A stretch of 64,000 bases of DNA from Nematopogon swammerdamellus (GCA_946902875.1 OX336337.1:5055816-5119815), one strand, 5' to 3'; numbered from the stretch's first letter, positions 11,463 through 22,640 are shown. Made by a program: numbers and translations. Notes: generated by a model not told the origin, from the sequence alone.

Positions 11463-11700
11463 CATCTTTTTTTATGTAATCCGATATGGGTGGCTGAGTC
11501 AGAGGGCCCAGAGCACATGCCAATATCCGACCAGCCAATATCACCTCCGAGGAGGTAGGTGACATTCCGGAGACTTCTTGAATTGCTGGCTATACTAGAC
11601 TAGAGGAGAACACAGCTGAGGCTGCTATGCGGTCATCTTACATCCAGTACGGTGGTCGAACACAATTTAGTTTCGTAAGGTCACAAAACGAAGCAGCAGG
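11463..11700 (-). mobile_element. SINE-B, reverse copy
   Basis: Reads TTTTTTTATGTAATCCGATA, then GGAGACTTC..GCTGGCTATACTAGACTAGA and CGGTCATCTTACATCCAGTA: the reverse complement of the 38643 element. The head is missing. Confidence 0.8.
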
Positions 11701-11779
11701 TGTGGGTTCCTATGCACGTAAATTCTGCCAGTTATATCCATGGATGGACATTAATTCAAAAGAGTATTTTTTTTATAGA

Positions 11780-12640
11780 AAGCCGTCTAACGACGCCCAT
11801 GGACATTGGGTCGTACGCGGGGGTTGCGAAAGCCATGCCGGCCTGACAGGTACCTATTCACGCCCCTAGTGAAGAACCCGAGACTGTACTTGGGAGGAAA
11901 TATGTGGGCAGGAAGAGCGTTCCCGAGTTTTCTAGTTCTGTGGAGAATAGATTACAGAACCGATTGGTATATACCCGTGGTAAGTCCAGCGTATAGGATG
12001 TAGAGATTGTTATATTCAATGCGTATTCAGCAGGAACCTTTTTCTATGATTCCATAAGAAAAACTAAACACATAGACCTCTATGAAAGAGACTCACGTTT
12101 TATGTCTTCTTGTCATAAGTCCTTCACTTCTGTTTGTACGTTTTTTTTTCCTTTGGCTACTCTAAACCGAGCGGAAATCAACATCGACCGACTATAAGGA
12201 AAGAAGGGAAAGGGCCCTACAGTTTAACGTCATAGGCACCTGCTTGCGTCCTTTCCTTAGACTCGATACAGCGCCGAGCCATCCGTCTCGTTGATGACCC
12301 GAAACTTACAGATGGTCTGGAGTCTGAGACGATTTCTAGGTTCACTTAGTCTGTTTTACAGATACTATCACGGACGCTGCTCTGTGGAACTAGCATCGCT
12401 TATTCCCTGCCTATGACTAGACTAGACTCTGCACGACAGATCAGAGAAGTTGTTCTGTGCTCTGCGCCCTTTGCAGACATTGGGTTTTGAGAACCCATCA
12501 GTTCTCTACTTATATCGTTTCTTTGTCGCACCGCTAGGGTGTGAAACTGCGTCTTCCGGCGAGTGTGTTTCCTCCTCCTAACCTGGGTGTCTTCTAACGG
12601 CATATTAACAGGCTAGACAGCCTAGCAACAGTCCGTAAAT
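11780..12640 (+). pseudogene. Decayed jockey-type non-LTR retrotransposon 3' part
   Basis: From about 12245 broken frames on the plus strand give LDTIQRRAIRLVDDPKLTDG, then a region matching the segment after the reverse transcriptase (FYRYYHG-like, then VAPLGCETASSG). Several stops and shifts are present. The 11790-11850 part resembles the 3' end seen at 47930 and 51830 (CCCATGGACATTGG, GCATGCCGGCCTGAC-type words). It is not functional. Confidence 0.65.
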
Positions 12641-12727
12641 CTGCTGGCATGGCACCAAACTGAGCGTGGTTTCGAGAGGAAAGTGATTTTGGCTCTGTCG
12701 ACTGCACCATTGGTCTCTCGGAACAGC

Positions 12728-12885
12728 CACCCATGTTGATTTATATTTGAAAAAAGTGGAATGCGAACCACGGTCAGCCTCAATTGTCGACCGGTCACCC
12801 ATCTGAATTCTGATCGCGCCCAGGGGTGCTTAAGATCAGGAACGGCGGTCGACCGATCGCACTACTGAGCTACCGAGGCTGACAT
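12728..12885 (-). mobile_element. SINE-A head fragment, reverse
   Basis: Reverse complement of the SINE-A head: box-A-like TAGCTCAGTAGTGCG, a TAAGCACCCCTGGGCGCG-like 5S segment, GGTGACCGG and CGTGGTTCGCATTCC near box B. The body is absent. Confidence 0.75.
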
Positions 12886-12941
12886 AATAGGTTCTTACTA
12901 ACAGCTTTTTTCTTCACCTCCAAACACCAACTTCATTCCAG

Positions 12942-13174
12942 GAATAACTCCAAGCAAACTGATCATAGCATACGACTATTTCGAGCCGCAATGCGACGCG
13001 ACGGCGATGTGGTGCGGTGAGCCTGAGGTGGAGACCCTGGAGCTGATGTCCCTGTACCCGGTGGAGTATGTCAACTTGAGCGTGCACAACAGGAAACAGC
13101 GACAGGCGCTGAAGGCAACATTCGCTAACCATGTCACCAGATACTTCGAGTTGGGCGGTCTAGATAAACGCAGG
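12942..13174 (+). CDS. Exon of an unrecognised gene
   Basis: Acceptor TTCATTCCAG ends at 12941 and donor GTGAGA begins at 13175. The open frame needs one base from an upstream exon and reads GITPSKLIIAYDYFEPQCD ... VETLELMSLYPVEYVNLSVH ... RYFELGGLDKRR, ending in phase 0. Composition and borders are exon-like and contrast with the repeats on both sides. No domain is recognised. It may join the exon at 14058. Confidence 0.6.
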
Positions 13175-13429
13175 GTGAGATGAATGTATAGGTAGCATCA
13201 AGATTTTAAAATAATTTATTTATATTTCACTCTGTCCTCCCTGCATGTTGATTACCTATCATATATTTTCAGCATCGTAAGCCCGGTGGTTCGCCGCTTA
13301 AGCGATCGATAGCCGAAATTAAGCGCACGGATTCCACGTGAACTGTAGATTCCTTTCATTATGCAGATAATCAAAATATTAATTATCTTAAAAAGTGGAC
13401 CGAATTGCATGGGTTTTTTTTTTAAAAGC

Positions 13430-13715
13430 TTGAAATAAAAGTTCAATAATCTATTCGGTAGATGGCGCGCGTGCATACACTTTTTGGTTTCTTCTATGGG
13501 AACCCCCGCGAATTTTTTACTTTTTCTCATTTTTATTATTTGCTGTTATATCGGCCATAATAACACATATTCTGTGAAAATTTCAACGGGCTACCTATTA
13601 CGGTTCAAGAGATACAGATATGTGATACAGCACTCGGTTAGACAGACAGACAGACGGCGCAGAGTTAGTAATAGGGTCCCGTACAACGGATACGGAACCC
13701 TAAAAACAAACGTAC
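13430..13715 (+). repeat. Dispersed repeat of the GGCCAAGTGCGA type, partial
   Basis: Contains TTGGTTTCTTCTATGGGAAC, GCCATAATAACACATATTCT, a (GACA)n run and AATAGGGTCCCGTACAACGG. Confidence 0.75.
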
Positions 13716-13844
13716 GCACAATTTGAGTCTGGCGGCGCGGCGTGTGACGAGTCGGTTGTCGGTTGCTATTCATGTCCATGTGAAATTGCTGTGGTGTTCA
13801 ATTATGTGTCTGCATTTTGTCTATAGACACTTGCAATGTACGTA

Positions 13845-14012
13845 CAGTACGAGACAGTAAATAACACATCGTGCTTTAGAAAGAGACAATCCGATTGTAG
13901 AGCGTCGTCTCTGTCGCGCTAACTCGCACGTCTCTGTGCGACAGGGACGACGCTCTACAACCGGGATTGTCTCTTTCTAAAGCCCGATGTGCATTATTTA
14001 GGTACTTAAAAA
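13845..14012. mobile_element. Solitary palindromic MITE (10475 family)
   Basis: A single copy of the 173-bp palindromic unit, with GTAAATAACACATCGTGCTT on the left and AAAGCCCGATGTGCATTATT on the right. It shows that the array at 10475 derives from a mobile unit. Confidence 0.85.
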
Positions 14013-14057
14013 CTCAGAACATAATTATGTAATATCTTTAGTGTACATAATCTACAG

Positions 14058-14253
14058 AAGTACGATGTTTCAGATGTTCTGGAACCTCTGGTGCGAGCGC
14101 GTTCTGCACCTCAATCCCGCAACAGCTGATATCGGCATCAGATCCTCCAAATGTCCTTCCCCCAGTCCATCCTTAACCTCCAGGAGTACCCTGATCACGT
14201 GGGAAAGCCGTCACGACCTAGACGTAGGTGGTAATAGTGATAAGAAATTTGTC
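14058..14253 (+). CDS. Exon-like block with two overlapping frames
   Basis: Acceptor ATCTACAG ends at 14057 and donor GTAAGT begins at 14254. Phase 0 from the exon at 13174 gives KYDVSDVLEPLVRARSAPQS then RNS and TGA. The next frame is open to the donor in phase 0, giving ADIGIRSSKCPSPSPSLTSR ... DLDVGGNSDKKFV. One lost base near 14120 would join the two. Either the gene ends here, or a frameshift (real or assembly) is present, or the second frame is used by another isoform. No family is recognised. Confidence 0.45.
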
Positions 14254-14469
14254 GTAAGTATTGGTTTGTTGGTCTGACATATGAGTATTTTTATTTGTAG
14301 CTAATTTTTACAATGAATATTCTGTATTGGTTTATAAGAGTATCAAGAGTCTTGTATAGGCCACGAATTTAAATGCTCGTCTAGAAAAGGTATGTTACAA
14401 TCATTATCATTAAACATCTTTCGAAATCAGGCGAAAAAGGAAAATGAAAAATTAGAAAGCCGTGTGTAG

Positions 14470-14645
14470 TCCCAAAAAAGAATAGCCCCACTGCATCTCT
14501 CCCCGTGCATGTCGTAAAGGGCTAGTAAGGAATAAGGCAACTAAGGACAAGATGCCGTGCTAAAGAGGGACAGGATAGCCACCTCTCACCTTGGCACGGT
14601 CCTTCCACCAAGTCATGCAGCAGGTGGGTCTTCGTGTCTTACTGG
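14470..14645 (+). mobile_element. Dispersed element with CCCCACTGCATCTCTCCCCG core
   Basis: Contains AATAGCCCCACTGCATCTCT, CGTGCATGTCGTAAAG, AAGATGCCGTGCTAAAG, TTGGCACGGTCCTTCCACC and GCAGCAGGTGGGTCTTCGTG, as in the 8690 family. Confidence 0.65.
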
Positions 14646-14779
14646 ATGCTTGATATAGTTATCTTGTCCGAATACTTTGCTAAATGTGGTTGTCGGTGTT
14701 GTGCTGTAATTTATAGGAGTCCTTGAAGCACTACGCCGAATACTCTGATCATACCTATTGTCGGGATACAATACAGCGT

Positions 14780-14940
14780 GTATACATACGTATACAGAGT
14801 GTTCGGCACATCGACCGATTTTTTTTTAATTGGTAATGTTTAGACTCTTGGCAAATTATCCCTAATTTTGGCCACATAGTGAATGATTTGTATGACATGT
14901 GGTATACCGTTGGAAAGGGTGTAAACTAGCAAACTTTTTA
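14780..14940. repeat. Terminal part of a dispersed element (also at 57090-57380)
   Basis: Contains GTTCGGCACATCGACCG, CCACATAGTGAATGATTTGT and GGTATACCGTTGGAAAGGG. The same words occur in both orientations around 57090-57160 and 57300-57380, with related pieces at 24105-24375. Confidence 0.6.
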
Positions 14941-15575
14941 AAATTCGAATGCCTTGGCAATATCTAGGCCAATTGCCAAGGATTCACCATGTCCTTCAAG
15001 CGATTCCCCCCAAAGGTGAGTGACGTACGCTAGGAGATCACCAGCGGATCGGTTTGGCCGAAAGCCATATTGCCGATCGCTGATGAGGTTATTTGTCTCC
15101 AGGTACGCCATGAGCTGGGCATTGATAATGCGCTCCATCACCTTGCAGAGTAGAGAGGTAATCGCTATAGGTCGGTAGTTCGAAGGGTTTGAGCGGTCGC
15201 CCTTTTTGGGGACCGCTTGAACAAATGCAGATTTCCAGGCCGCCGGCACACGGGAAGTAGAGTAAGAGAGGCGGAAAAGGCGCGTAAGCACTGGAGCCAG
15301 CTCGGGAGCACACCGTTTCAGCACCAATGCAGGAATTCTATCCGGCCCACTTGCCTTCCTGGTGTCTAGGGAGAGAAGCTCCGCCCGCACAGTTCGTTGT
15401 CGGAACTGTACTTCCGGCATGGAGTTCTCACACCTAGTTATGGATAGAGGGATGGCACCCCCATCGTCCAGGTTGGAGTTCCCCGCAAAGAGAGACACCA
15501 ATAAATCGGCTTTCTCCTTTGCGGAGTGGGCAAGTGAGCCCCCAGGACACTGCAGTGGTGGAAGTGATTTTGGAT
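14938..15575 (-). pseudogene. Non-LTR retrotransposon reverse transcriptase fragment
   Basis: An open frame of about 187 codons on the minus strand is the N-terminal half of a jockey/CR1-class reverse transcriptase: RKASGPDRIPALVLKRC, then PSNYRPIAITSLLCKVMERI, then SDRQYGFRPNRSAGDLLAYV, ending GLDIAKAFEF. The fragment breaks off at the first catalytic motif, where this family normally continues D-x-V-WH, so the FADD box is missing and the copy is dead. Frame integrity suggests fairly recent insertion and truncation. Confidence 0.9.
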
Positions 15576-16039
15576 AATTTTTTTTCGTATCAAATAGTTA
15601 TTTTCGCAAATAAATATTTAATCCACGTGTTGCTAAAGAGTCAAACTATTATATACTAGGCAATCAACGAGTTGCCAACTGTGCCGCAGCCTTGTAAATC
15701 CCAGCCCCCATCAACCTACATATAGTTAACGTATTGATAATTTGTATGTATAAAGCATTAACCATTTGTTTTGTAACAGTTATACTGATCGTGGTTAGTA
15801 GGAAATGTCCACACTAAGACGTCCTCAATTCGATTATCTCCGCGTACTGCTGCGCGTAAGGAAATGGTTATGTAATAAAAATTACACGATACTGTGCTCT
15901 CGTCGGGGTGGTCGGGGTAGGGCGGAGCGCGAGGGCGGGCGGGGCATAAAAGATTTTTCACGACATCCGAGCGGCGAACCACTGTGAGGTAATAATGTTT
16001 TAAGGCCGTGACAAACGCCAACGACCTTGAGCATTCGGG

Positions 16040-16175
16040 AATTCTACATAATGTACCATGCGACTGCTAATTTCGCTTCGCACGTTCAAGTCACATTTAG
16101 CGTAGTTTGTCGCTATCAGCCTAAAGAGTTGATGGTTCGGGGTTCGAATCCCACTTTCGTATGTTTTTTTTTTTT
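16040..16175 (+). other. tRNA-like B box next to a poly(T) run
   Basis: GGGGTTCGAATCCCACTTTC matches the tRNA B box; TTAGCGTAGTTTGTCGC upstream is a weak A box; T(12) follows. Stem pairing is imperfect, so this looks like a degraded tRNA or tRNA-derived SINE. Confidence 0.35.
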
Positions 16176-16429
16176 GCTTTTTTATTATTTTAATTATTAA
16201 AATGATTGTGGCTTATGTAACTGATGCGTGATTCTAATTTTATATTTTTTATTATTTTACCTAAATAACATTTTATTGTAATTTCTTCCAAATTATTTTA
16301 GTTCATGTACTTACCACTTTTTATAAACCTCTAAATAGACTATCGATGAAAACTAAAATAAAAAAAGGTAGGTAGGTAATAGGTAGATAGGCATTTAGGT
16401 ATGTATGGCAAATATCATAGCAACATAGG

Positions 16430-16680
16430 TACCGGCCGGCGCGCGCGGCGCGCGCGGCGGCAGCATGGCACGGTGCGGTGGGGTGCGGTGCGGTGCGGTA
16501 ACTCAGTAGCAGCGTGCCACTCACGCATGCAAGCAAGCAATAACAAGCCGCTCCTCCGCGCCGCGCCGCCGCTCCTCCGCGCCGCGCCGCGCCGCCGCGT
16601 CGTCACCGCTCCGCGCCACCACAGTGCCGCCGCCGCCCCCGCTCCGCAGCGCGCCGCTGTTGCTAGGCTACTTTTATTTA
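16430..16680. promoter_or_regulatory. GC-rich CpG-dense block
   Basis: A very GC-rich stretch (GCGCGCGGCGCGCGCGGCGG, repeated GTGCGGTGCGGTGCGGTAAC-type and CCGCGCCGCGCC words) in AT-rich surroundings. It could be a promoter/5' UTR or a simple repeat. Open frames across it on both strands are compositional artefacts. Confidence 0.3.
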
Positions 16681-17147
16681 GGCACGGTTCTATAGTCCTT
16701 GCATCTCAAGCGCAGACAGCGTTATACCACACCCGTGACACTAGTCACATTTTCTATGAAGCGGCCGAAAATGTGTACCTACTGCTCACGTACGCGGGCG
16801 CCTTTGCGTGTATTGGTGCGACCTCGATAACTTGGGTACAGGGTTGGCACTCTTTATGAGAAGTTTGTAGTGGACAATATTATAAATTATATTTGATGTA
16901 ATTTAAAAGGAAACATTTTTAATTATGACTATCTATGTATATGTACCTCTTAACATTATTGGAGGGCAAGAAAAAAAGAAAAACATCAACTTATATGCAC
17001 ATGTTTTATTTTTACTCGCTAACTAAACGACAATTTTGCAGTGAAAGTTTCACAAAATTTTGGAAACTTTGCAATAGGTATTCCATTTTTATTATTTTTA
17101 AGCCGAATCGTATGTGAAGCTAAAGTGAAATTTTCAATGTATACTTG

Positions 17148-18325
17148 CCGCCATTTTGAACTTTTTAGTTACTGGACCGATTGCTTTCAAAATTGATATC
17201 TGGGTGTCTGTGTAGGCTCTGAATACGAATCTGTAATCAAAATTAAAAAAAAGTGGCCGCCATTTTGAACTTTTTAGTTACTGGACCGATTGCTTTCAAA
17301 ATTGATATCTGGGTGTCTGTGTAGGCTCTGAATACGAATCTGTAATCAAAATAAAAAAAAGTGGCCGCCATTTTGAACTTTTCAGTTACTGGACCGATTG
17401 ATTTCAAAATTGATATCTGGGTGTCTGTGTAGGCTCTGAATACGAATCTGTAATCAAAATAAAAAAAAAGTGGCCGCCATTTTGAACTTTTCAGTTACTG
17501 GACCGATTGCTTTCAAAATTGATATCTGGGTGGCTGTGTAGGCTCTGAATACGAATCTGTAATCAAAATAAAAAAAAGTGGCCGCCATTTTGAACTTTTT
17601 AGTTACTGGACCGATTGCTTTCAAAATTGATATCTGGGTGTCTGTGTAGGCTCTGAATACGAATCTGTAATCAAAATAAAAAAAGTGGCCGCCATTTTAA
17701 ACTTTTCAGTTACTGGACCGATTGCTTTCAAAATCGATATCTGGGTGTCTGTGTGGGCTCGGAATACGAATCTGTAGTCAAAATTAAAAAAAAGTGGCCG
17801 CCATTTTGAACTTTTTAGTTACTGGACCGATTGATTTCAAAATTGATATCTGGGTGTCTGTGTAGGCTCTGAATACGAATCTGTAGTCAAAATTTAAAAA
17901 AAGTGGCCGCCATTTTGAACTTTTCAGTTACTGGACCAATTGCTTTCAAAATCGATGTCTGGGTGTCTGTGTGTGCTCTGAATACGAATCTGTAGTCAAA
18001 ATTAAGTGGCCGCCATTTTAAACTTTTTAGTTACTGGACCGATTGATTTCAAAATTGATATCTGGGTGTCTGTGTAGGCTCTGAATACGAATCTGTAGTC
18101 AAAATTTAAAAAAAGTGGCCGCCATTTTGAACTTTTCAGTTACTGGACCAATTGCTTTCAAAATCGATGTCTGGGTGTCTGTGTATGCTCTGAATACGAA
18201 TCTGTAGTCAAAATTAAGTGGCCGCCATTTTAAACTTTTTAGTTACTGGACCGATTGCTTTCAAAATAGATATCTGCGTGTCTGTGTGGGCTCTAAATAT
18301 GAATCTGTAGTCAAAACTAAAAAGT
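17148..18325 (+). repeat. Satellite-like tandem array, forward block (~11 monomers)
   Basis: About 11 direct copies of a 105-110-bp monomer, each with GTGGCCGCCATTTTGAACTT, TTACTGGACCGATTGCTTTC, AAAATTGATATCTGGGTGTC and GGCTCTGAATACGAATCTGT. Monomers differ by a few substitutions and by the length of the A run. The block ends at a switch point near 18325, where orientation reverses. Confidence 0.95.
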
Positions 18326-20640
18326 GCAAGATGGCGGCAACTATTTTTAAATTTTGAAAACGGATTCGTATTCAGAGCCCATACAGATACCCAGATATCA
18401 ATTTTGAAAGCAATCGGTCCAGTAACTAAAAAGTTCAAAATGGCGGCCACTTTTTTTTAATGTTCACTACAGATTCGTATTCAGAGCCCACGCAGACACC
18501 CAGATATCGATTTTGAAAGCAATCGGTCCAGTAACTAAAAAGTTCAAAATGGAGGCCGTTTTTTTTTTATTTTGACAACGGATTCGTATTCAGAGCCCAC
18601 ACAGACACCCAGATATTGATTTTGAAAGCAATCGGTCGAATAACTAAAAAGGTCAAAATGGCGGCAACTTTTTTTAAATATTCACTACATATTTGTATTC
18701 AGAGTCCACACAAACACCCAGATATCGATTTTGAAATCAATCGGTCCAGTAATTAAAAAGTTCAAAATGGCGGCAACTTTTTTTAAATGTTCACTACAGA
18801 TTCGTATTCAGAGCCCACACAGACACCCAGATATCGATTTTGAAAGCAATCGGTCCAGTAACTAAAAAGTTCAAAAAGGCAGCCGTTTTTTTTTAATTTT
18901 GACAACGGATTCGTATTCAGAGTCCACACAGACACCCAGATATCGACTTTGAAAGCAATCGGTCCAGTAACTAAAAAGTTCAAAATGGCGGCCACTTTTT
19001 TTAAATTTTGACAACGGATTCGTATTCAGAGTCCACACAGACACCCAGATATCGACTTTGAAAGCAATCGGTCCAGTAACTAAAAAGTTCAAAATGGCGG
19101 CCACTTTTTTTAAATTTTGACAACGGATTCGTATTCAGAGCCCACACAGACACCCAGATATTGATTTTGAAAGCAATCGGTCGAATAACTAAAAAGGTCA
19201 AAATGGCGGCAACTTTTTTTAAATATTCACTACATATTTGTATTCAGAGTCCACACAAACACCCAGATATCGATTTTGAAATCAATCGGTCCAGTAATTA
19301 AAAAGTTCAAAATGGCGGCAACTTTTTTTAAATGTTCACTACAGATTCGTATTCAGAGCCCACACAGACACCCAGATATCGATTTTGAAAGCAATCGGTC
19401 CAGTAACTAAGAAGTTCAAAATGGCGGCCGCTTTTTTTTAATTTTGACAACGGATTCGTATTCAGAGTCCACACAGACACCCAGATATCGACTTTGAAAG
19501 CAATCGGTCCAGTAACTAAAAAGTTCAAAATGGCGGCCACTTTTTTAAATTTTGACAACGGATTCGTATTCAGAGTCCACACAGACACCCAGATATCGAC
19601 TTTGAAAGCAATCGGTCCAGTAACTAAAAAGTTCAAAATGGCGGCCACTTTTTTTAAATTTTGACAACGGATTCGTATTCAGAGTCCACACAGACACCCA
19701 GATATCGACTTTGAAAGCAATCGGTCCAGTAACTAAAAAGTTCAAAATGGCGGCCACTTTTTTAAATTTTGACAACGGATTCGTATTCAGAGTCCACACA
19801 GACACCCAGATATCGACTTTGAAAGCAATCGGTCCAGTAACTAAAAAGTTCAAAATGGCGGCCACTTTTTTTAAATTTTGACAACGGATTCGTATTCAGA
19901 GTCCACACAGACACCCAGATATCGACTTTGAAAGCAATCGGTCCAGTAACTAAAAAGTTCAAAATGGCGGCCACTTTTTTAAATTTTGACAACGGATTCG
20001 TATTCAGAGTCCACACAGACACCCAGATATCGACTTTGAAAGCAATCGGTCCAGTAACTAAAAAGTTCAAAATGGCGGCCACTTTTTTTAAATTTTGACA
20101 ACGGATTCGTATTCAGAGCCCACACAGACACCCAGATATCGACTTTGAAAGCAATCGGTCCAGTAACTAAAAAGTTCAAAATGGCGGCCACTTTTTTTAA
20201 ATTTTGACAACGGATTCGTATTCAGAGCCCACACAGACACCCAGATATCGACTTTGAAAGCAATCGGTCCAGTAACTAAAAAGTTCAAAATGGCAGCCGC
20301 TTTTTTTAAATTTTGACAACGGATTCGTATTCAGAGCCCACACAGACACCCAGATATCGACTTTGAAAGCAATCGGTCCAGTAACTAATAAGTTCAAAAT
20401 GGCAGCCGCTTTTTTTAAATTTTGACAACGGATTCGTATTCAGAGCCCACACAGACACCCAGATATCGACTTTGAAAGCAATCGGTCCAGTAACTAAAAA
20501 GTTCAAAATGGCGGCCACTTTTTTTAAATTTTGACAACGGATTCGTATTCAGAGCCCACACAGACACCCAGATATCGACTTTGAAAGCAATCGGTCCAGT
20601 AACTAAAAAGTTCAAAATGGCGGCCACTTTTTTTAAATGT
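18326..20640 (-). repeat. Satellite-like tandem array, inverted block (~22 monomers)
   Basis: About 22 copies of the same monomer in opposite orientation (CGGATTCGTATTCAGAGCCC, ACCCAGATATCGACTTTGAA, GCAATCGGTCCAGTAACTAA, TTCAAAATGGCGGCC). Similarity between neighbours rises toward the right. From 19530 to 20090 monomers alternate between six and seven T residues, giving a 217-bp dimer repeated three times. A five-monomer segment at about 18600-18800 recurs exactly 545 bp later. Confidence 0.95.
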
Positions 20641-20644
20641 TCAT

Positions 20645-20830
20645 ATGATTAAGATTCGCTCCGGTGAAGGAAAACACCGTGAGGAAACCTGTGCACAGCA
20701 GTACATATAAAATTGTTGTGGACACCGCTTCCAATCCAGCTTGTCACGTGGAAATGTATAACAATTCCTTTCCATGTTCATGGGAAAGGCTTGCGCTCAG
20801 TAGTAGGACATTAAAATTGACTCAAGAAGA
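20645..20830 (+). mobile_element. SINE/RTE 3' fragment
   Basis: Contains GGTGAAGGAAAACACCGTGA, GGAAACCTGTGCACAGCAG and GGGAAAGGCTTGCGCTCAGT then AGTAGGACATTAAAATTGAC, and ends (AAG)n. This word order is typical of lepidopteran RTE-derived elements whose tails read AAAGGCCTGTGCCCAGCAG. Confidence 0.65.
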
Positions 20831-20984
20831 AGAATAAGAAACCAAATTGATATCTGATTTGTGTAACATAAATTTCATTATTTCACATAAGAATGAAAAT
20901 TTCACAGTAATTTTGCAGAAAGTGCAAAATTTCACTGCAAAATTTCAAGTGAAATTTTTGTGCAAAATTGCGCCTTGCATCTCT

Positions 20985-21245
20985 AAGTAAGTGCGAACAA
21001 GGAGGTTTGAAGTCCACCGCGCGCGCGGGCGCGGCCGGCCCGATCGTTGTTCTGTGCTGTGAGTGCGAAAGAACCGCGCGCGTACGTGTAAGTAGCTACT
21101 ACTCCCTCTCGAAGGTGCGCTCGCTCTCCTCTCGACAGTCGGTGCCAGCCTGACTAGCCGTCCGCCAGAAGTCGACCAGACAGCGCTCGCGGGCTGCGGG
21201 GCGCGGGGGGAAGCAAACTCGCTTCGAGGCGGAGCGTCGCTTCTA
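20985..21245. promoter_or_regulatory. GC-rich block, possible promoter or 5' UTR
   Basis: CpG-rich sequence (CCGCGCGCGCGGGCGCGGCC) followed by TCGTTGTTCTGTGCTGTGAG and a potential donor GTAAGT near 21089. It resembles an insect 5' UTR exon, but no downstream coding exon can be linked. Confidence 0.3.
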
Positions 21246-21423
21246 TACGCCAGTATTATAAGTATTCTATGGTTATACCACAGTACCTATTAGTTATTCT
21301 GTGGTTATACCAACGAAAGCCATGCATATAACGCCCCGTCAAGTTACGTACCGGAGCGTATACTGATAGATACCACAGAAGAGAGATATTACTGATACGG
21401 TCGTACTGTATACTGGTACGGAA

Positions 21424-21720
21424 AATGACACGGTGGCAACATCACCTACAATACAACATCCGAGATGTCAGCTCGTAACAACTGGTGAAGTAGGTGCTAT
21501 GTCAGTGCTTTTCTTCGGTCGTACCGGCTTCACTGAACTGGACGGAAAAAAAGAAGGGGGTCATATCCCGAAATAGTTTGTATTTTCCGTCCAGTTTAGT
21601 GTAGCCGGCACGACCAAAGGGAAGCACTGACATGGCACCTAAGTTCACCCGGTGTTATGGGCTGACATCACGGATGTTATAGGTGATATAGCAAACTGTG
21701 TCAGTTTACATAAAAAAATC
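21424..21720. mobile_element. Two SINE-A 3' ends, head to head
   Basis: A reverse SINE-A tail (21424-21550) is followed by a forward one (21585-21720), forming an imperfect inverted repeat around a GGACGGAAAA...TTTTCCGTCC centre. At 21720-21800 the forward copy continues into a reversed 8690-family core (CGCCTTTTACGACATGCACG). Confidence 0.75.
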
Positions 21721-21799
21721 CCTCAGTCGCCTTTTACGACATGCACGGGGAGAGATGCAGTGGGGCTATTATTTTAAATTACCATCCCACACGGTACAA

Positions 21800-22640
21800 A
21801 TATACCTAACCACCTATCTTTTTTCCATTCGATCCAAACACAGAAGACAGAAATGACGACCGACACGCGGGCGCAGCAGGGCAGGAGCGAGCAAGCGAGC
21901 CCGGAACTAAAATTGTATCTAGTATTGAAGTGCCTGCTAAATTGACGAAGGCAAAAATTTTACCCTTCCGACTGAAGAATTACGTCAATAATTTCATGTA
22001 GGCGTTTTTTGTTTTTTATTTTTATCTCCTTTCGTGGATAAAATAATAAAAAAAATTGAATAGAGTTTTCTCAGAGCTTTGTGACCTTTGAATCGGTGGT
22101 ATTGTAAAATTGTAATAATACACACATACTCAGATTTTCAAAAATTCATGCTTTTTTTATATATTTTTAATTTTATGTTTATTACTTACTTTTACTCATT
22201 ATTAAAAAAACCAGCAATGCACTTTGTTGGTAAGGAACCAAAATATAGGTTGGTATTTTTTTAATTTTCTGAATGTATGTCAATTGGTCAGTTTTGGACC
22301 TTCTTTGTCGCACTTTTTGCATGTTTTGCGTATTTGGCGTTTGTCACCGCCTTAAGGAACAATCCTAGATGCGGCATTCATACAAATTCAATGCAACAAA
22401 TATATTAGGTTAAAATGTATGGTAGCGATATTAGATAAGTATTATATGGTGCGCTCCTCGCATGGCTCTTCGACGTTCTGCGGGGGATCCTTGACAGCGC
22501 TGAGCTGCTGCAGGAGTTGAAACTGAAGGCGTCTACATGCAGGACGAGTCACACCACATTATTTTTTGCAAAACTCTGAGCCACTAACTACGTGCAGCGA
22601 ATTGTCACTCCAAGGATAACTCGCACACACACACACACAT
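21800..22640. other. Non-coding, nothing recognised
   Basis: AT-rich sequence with a short (CA)n run near 22625. No exon or element borders identified. Confidence 0.4.

Noticed and set aside
12942..14253. Continuation of the 6308-8070 gene
   Set aside because: That gene has a clear stop at 8070 and the later blocks show no shared composition; kept as separate entries.
14938..15575. Intact reverse transcriptase gene
   Set aside because: The frame ends before the catalytic aspartates and no other domains adjoin it.
16401..16859. 152-codon frame through the GC-rich block
   Set aside because: Ala/Arg-rich translation of CG-rich simple sequence with no family resemblance.
19328..20627. Minus-strand open frames of 66-106 codons repeating MAAILNFLVTGPIAF
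   Set aside because: They are the satellite monomer read in one frame; frames overlap between neighbours and depend on the T-run length. No splice or expression evidence.
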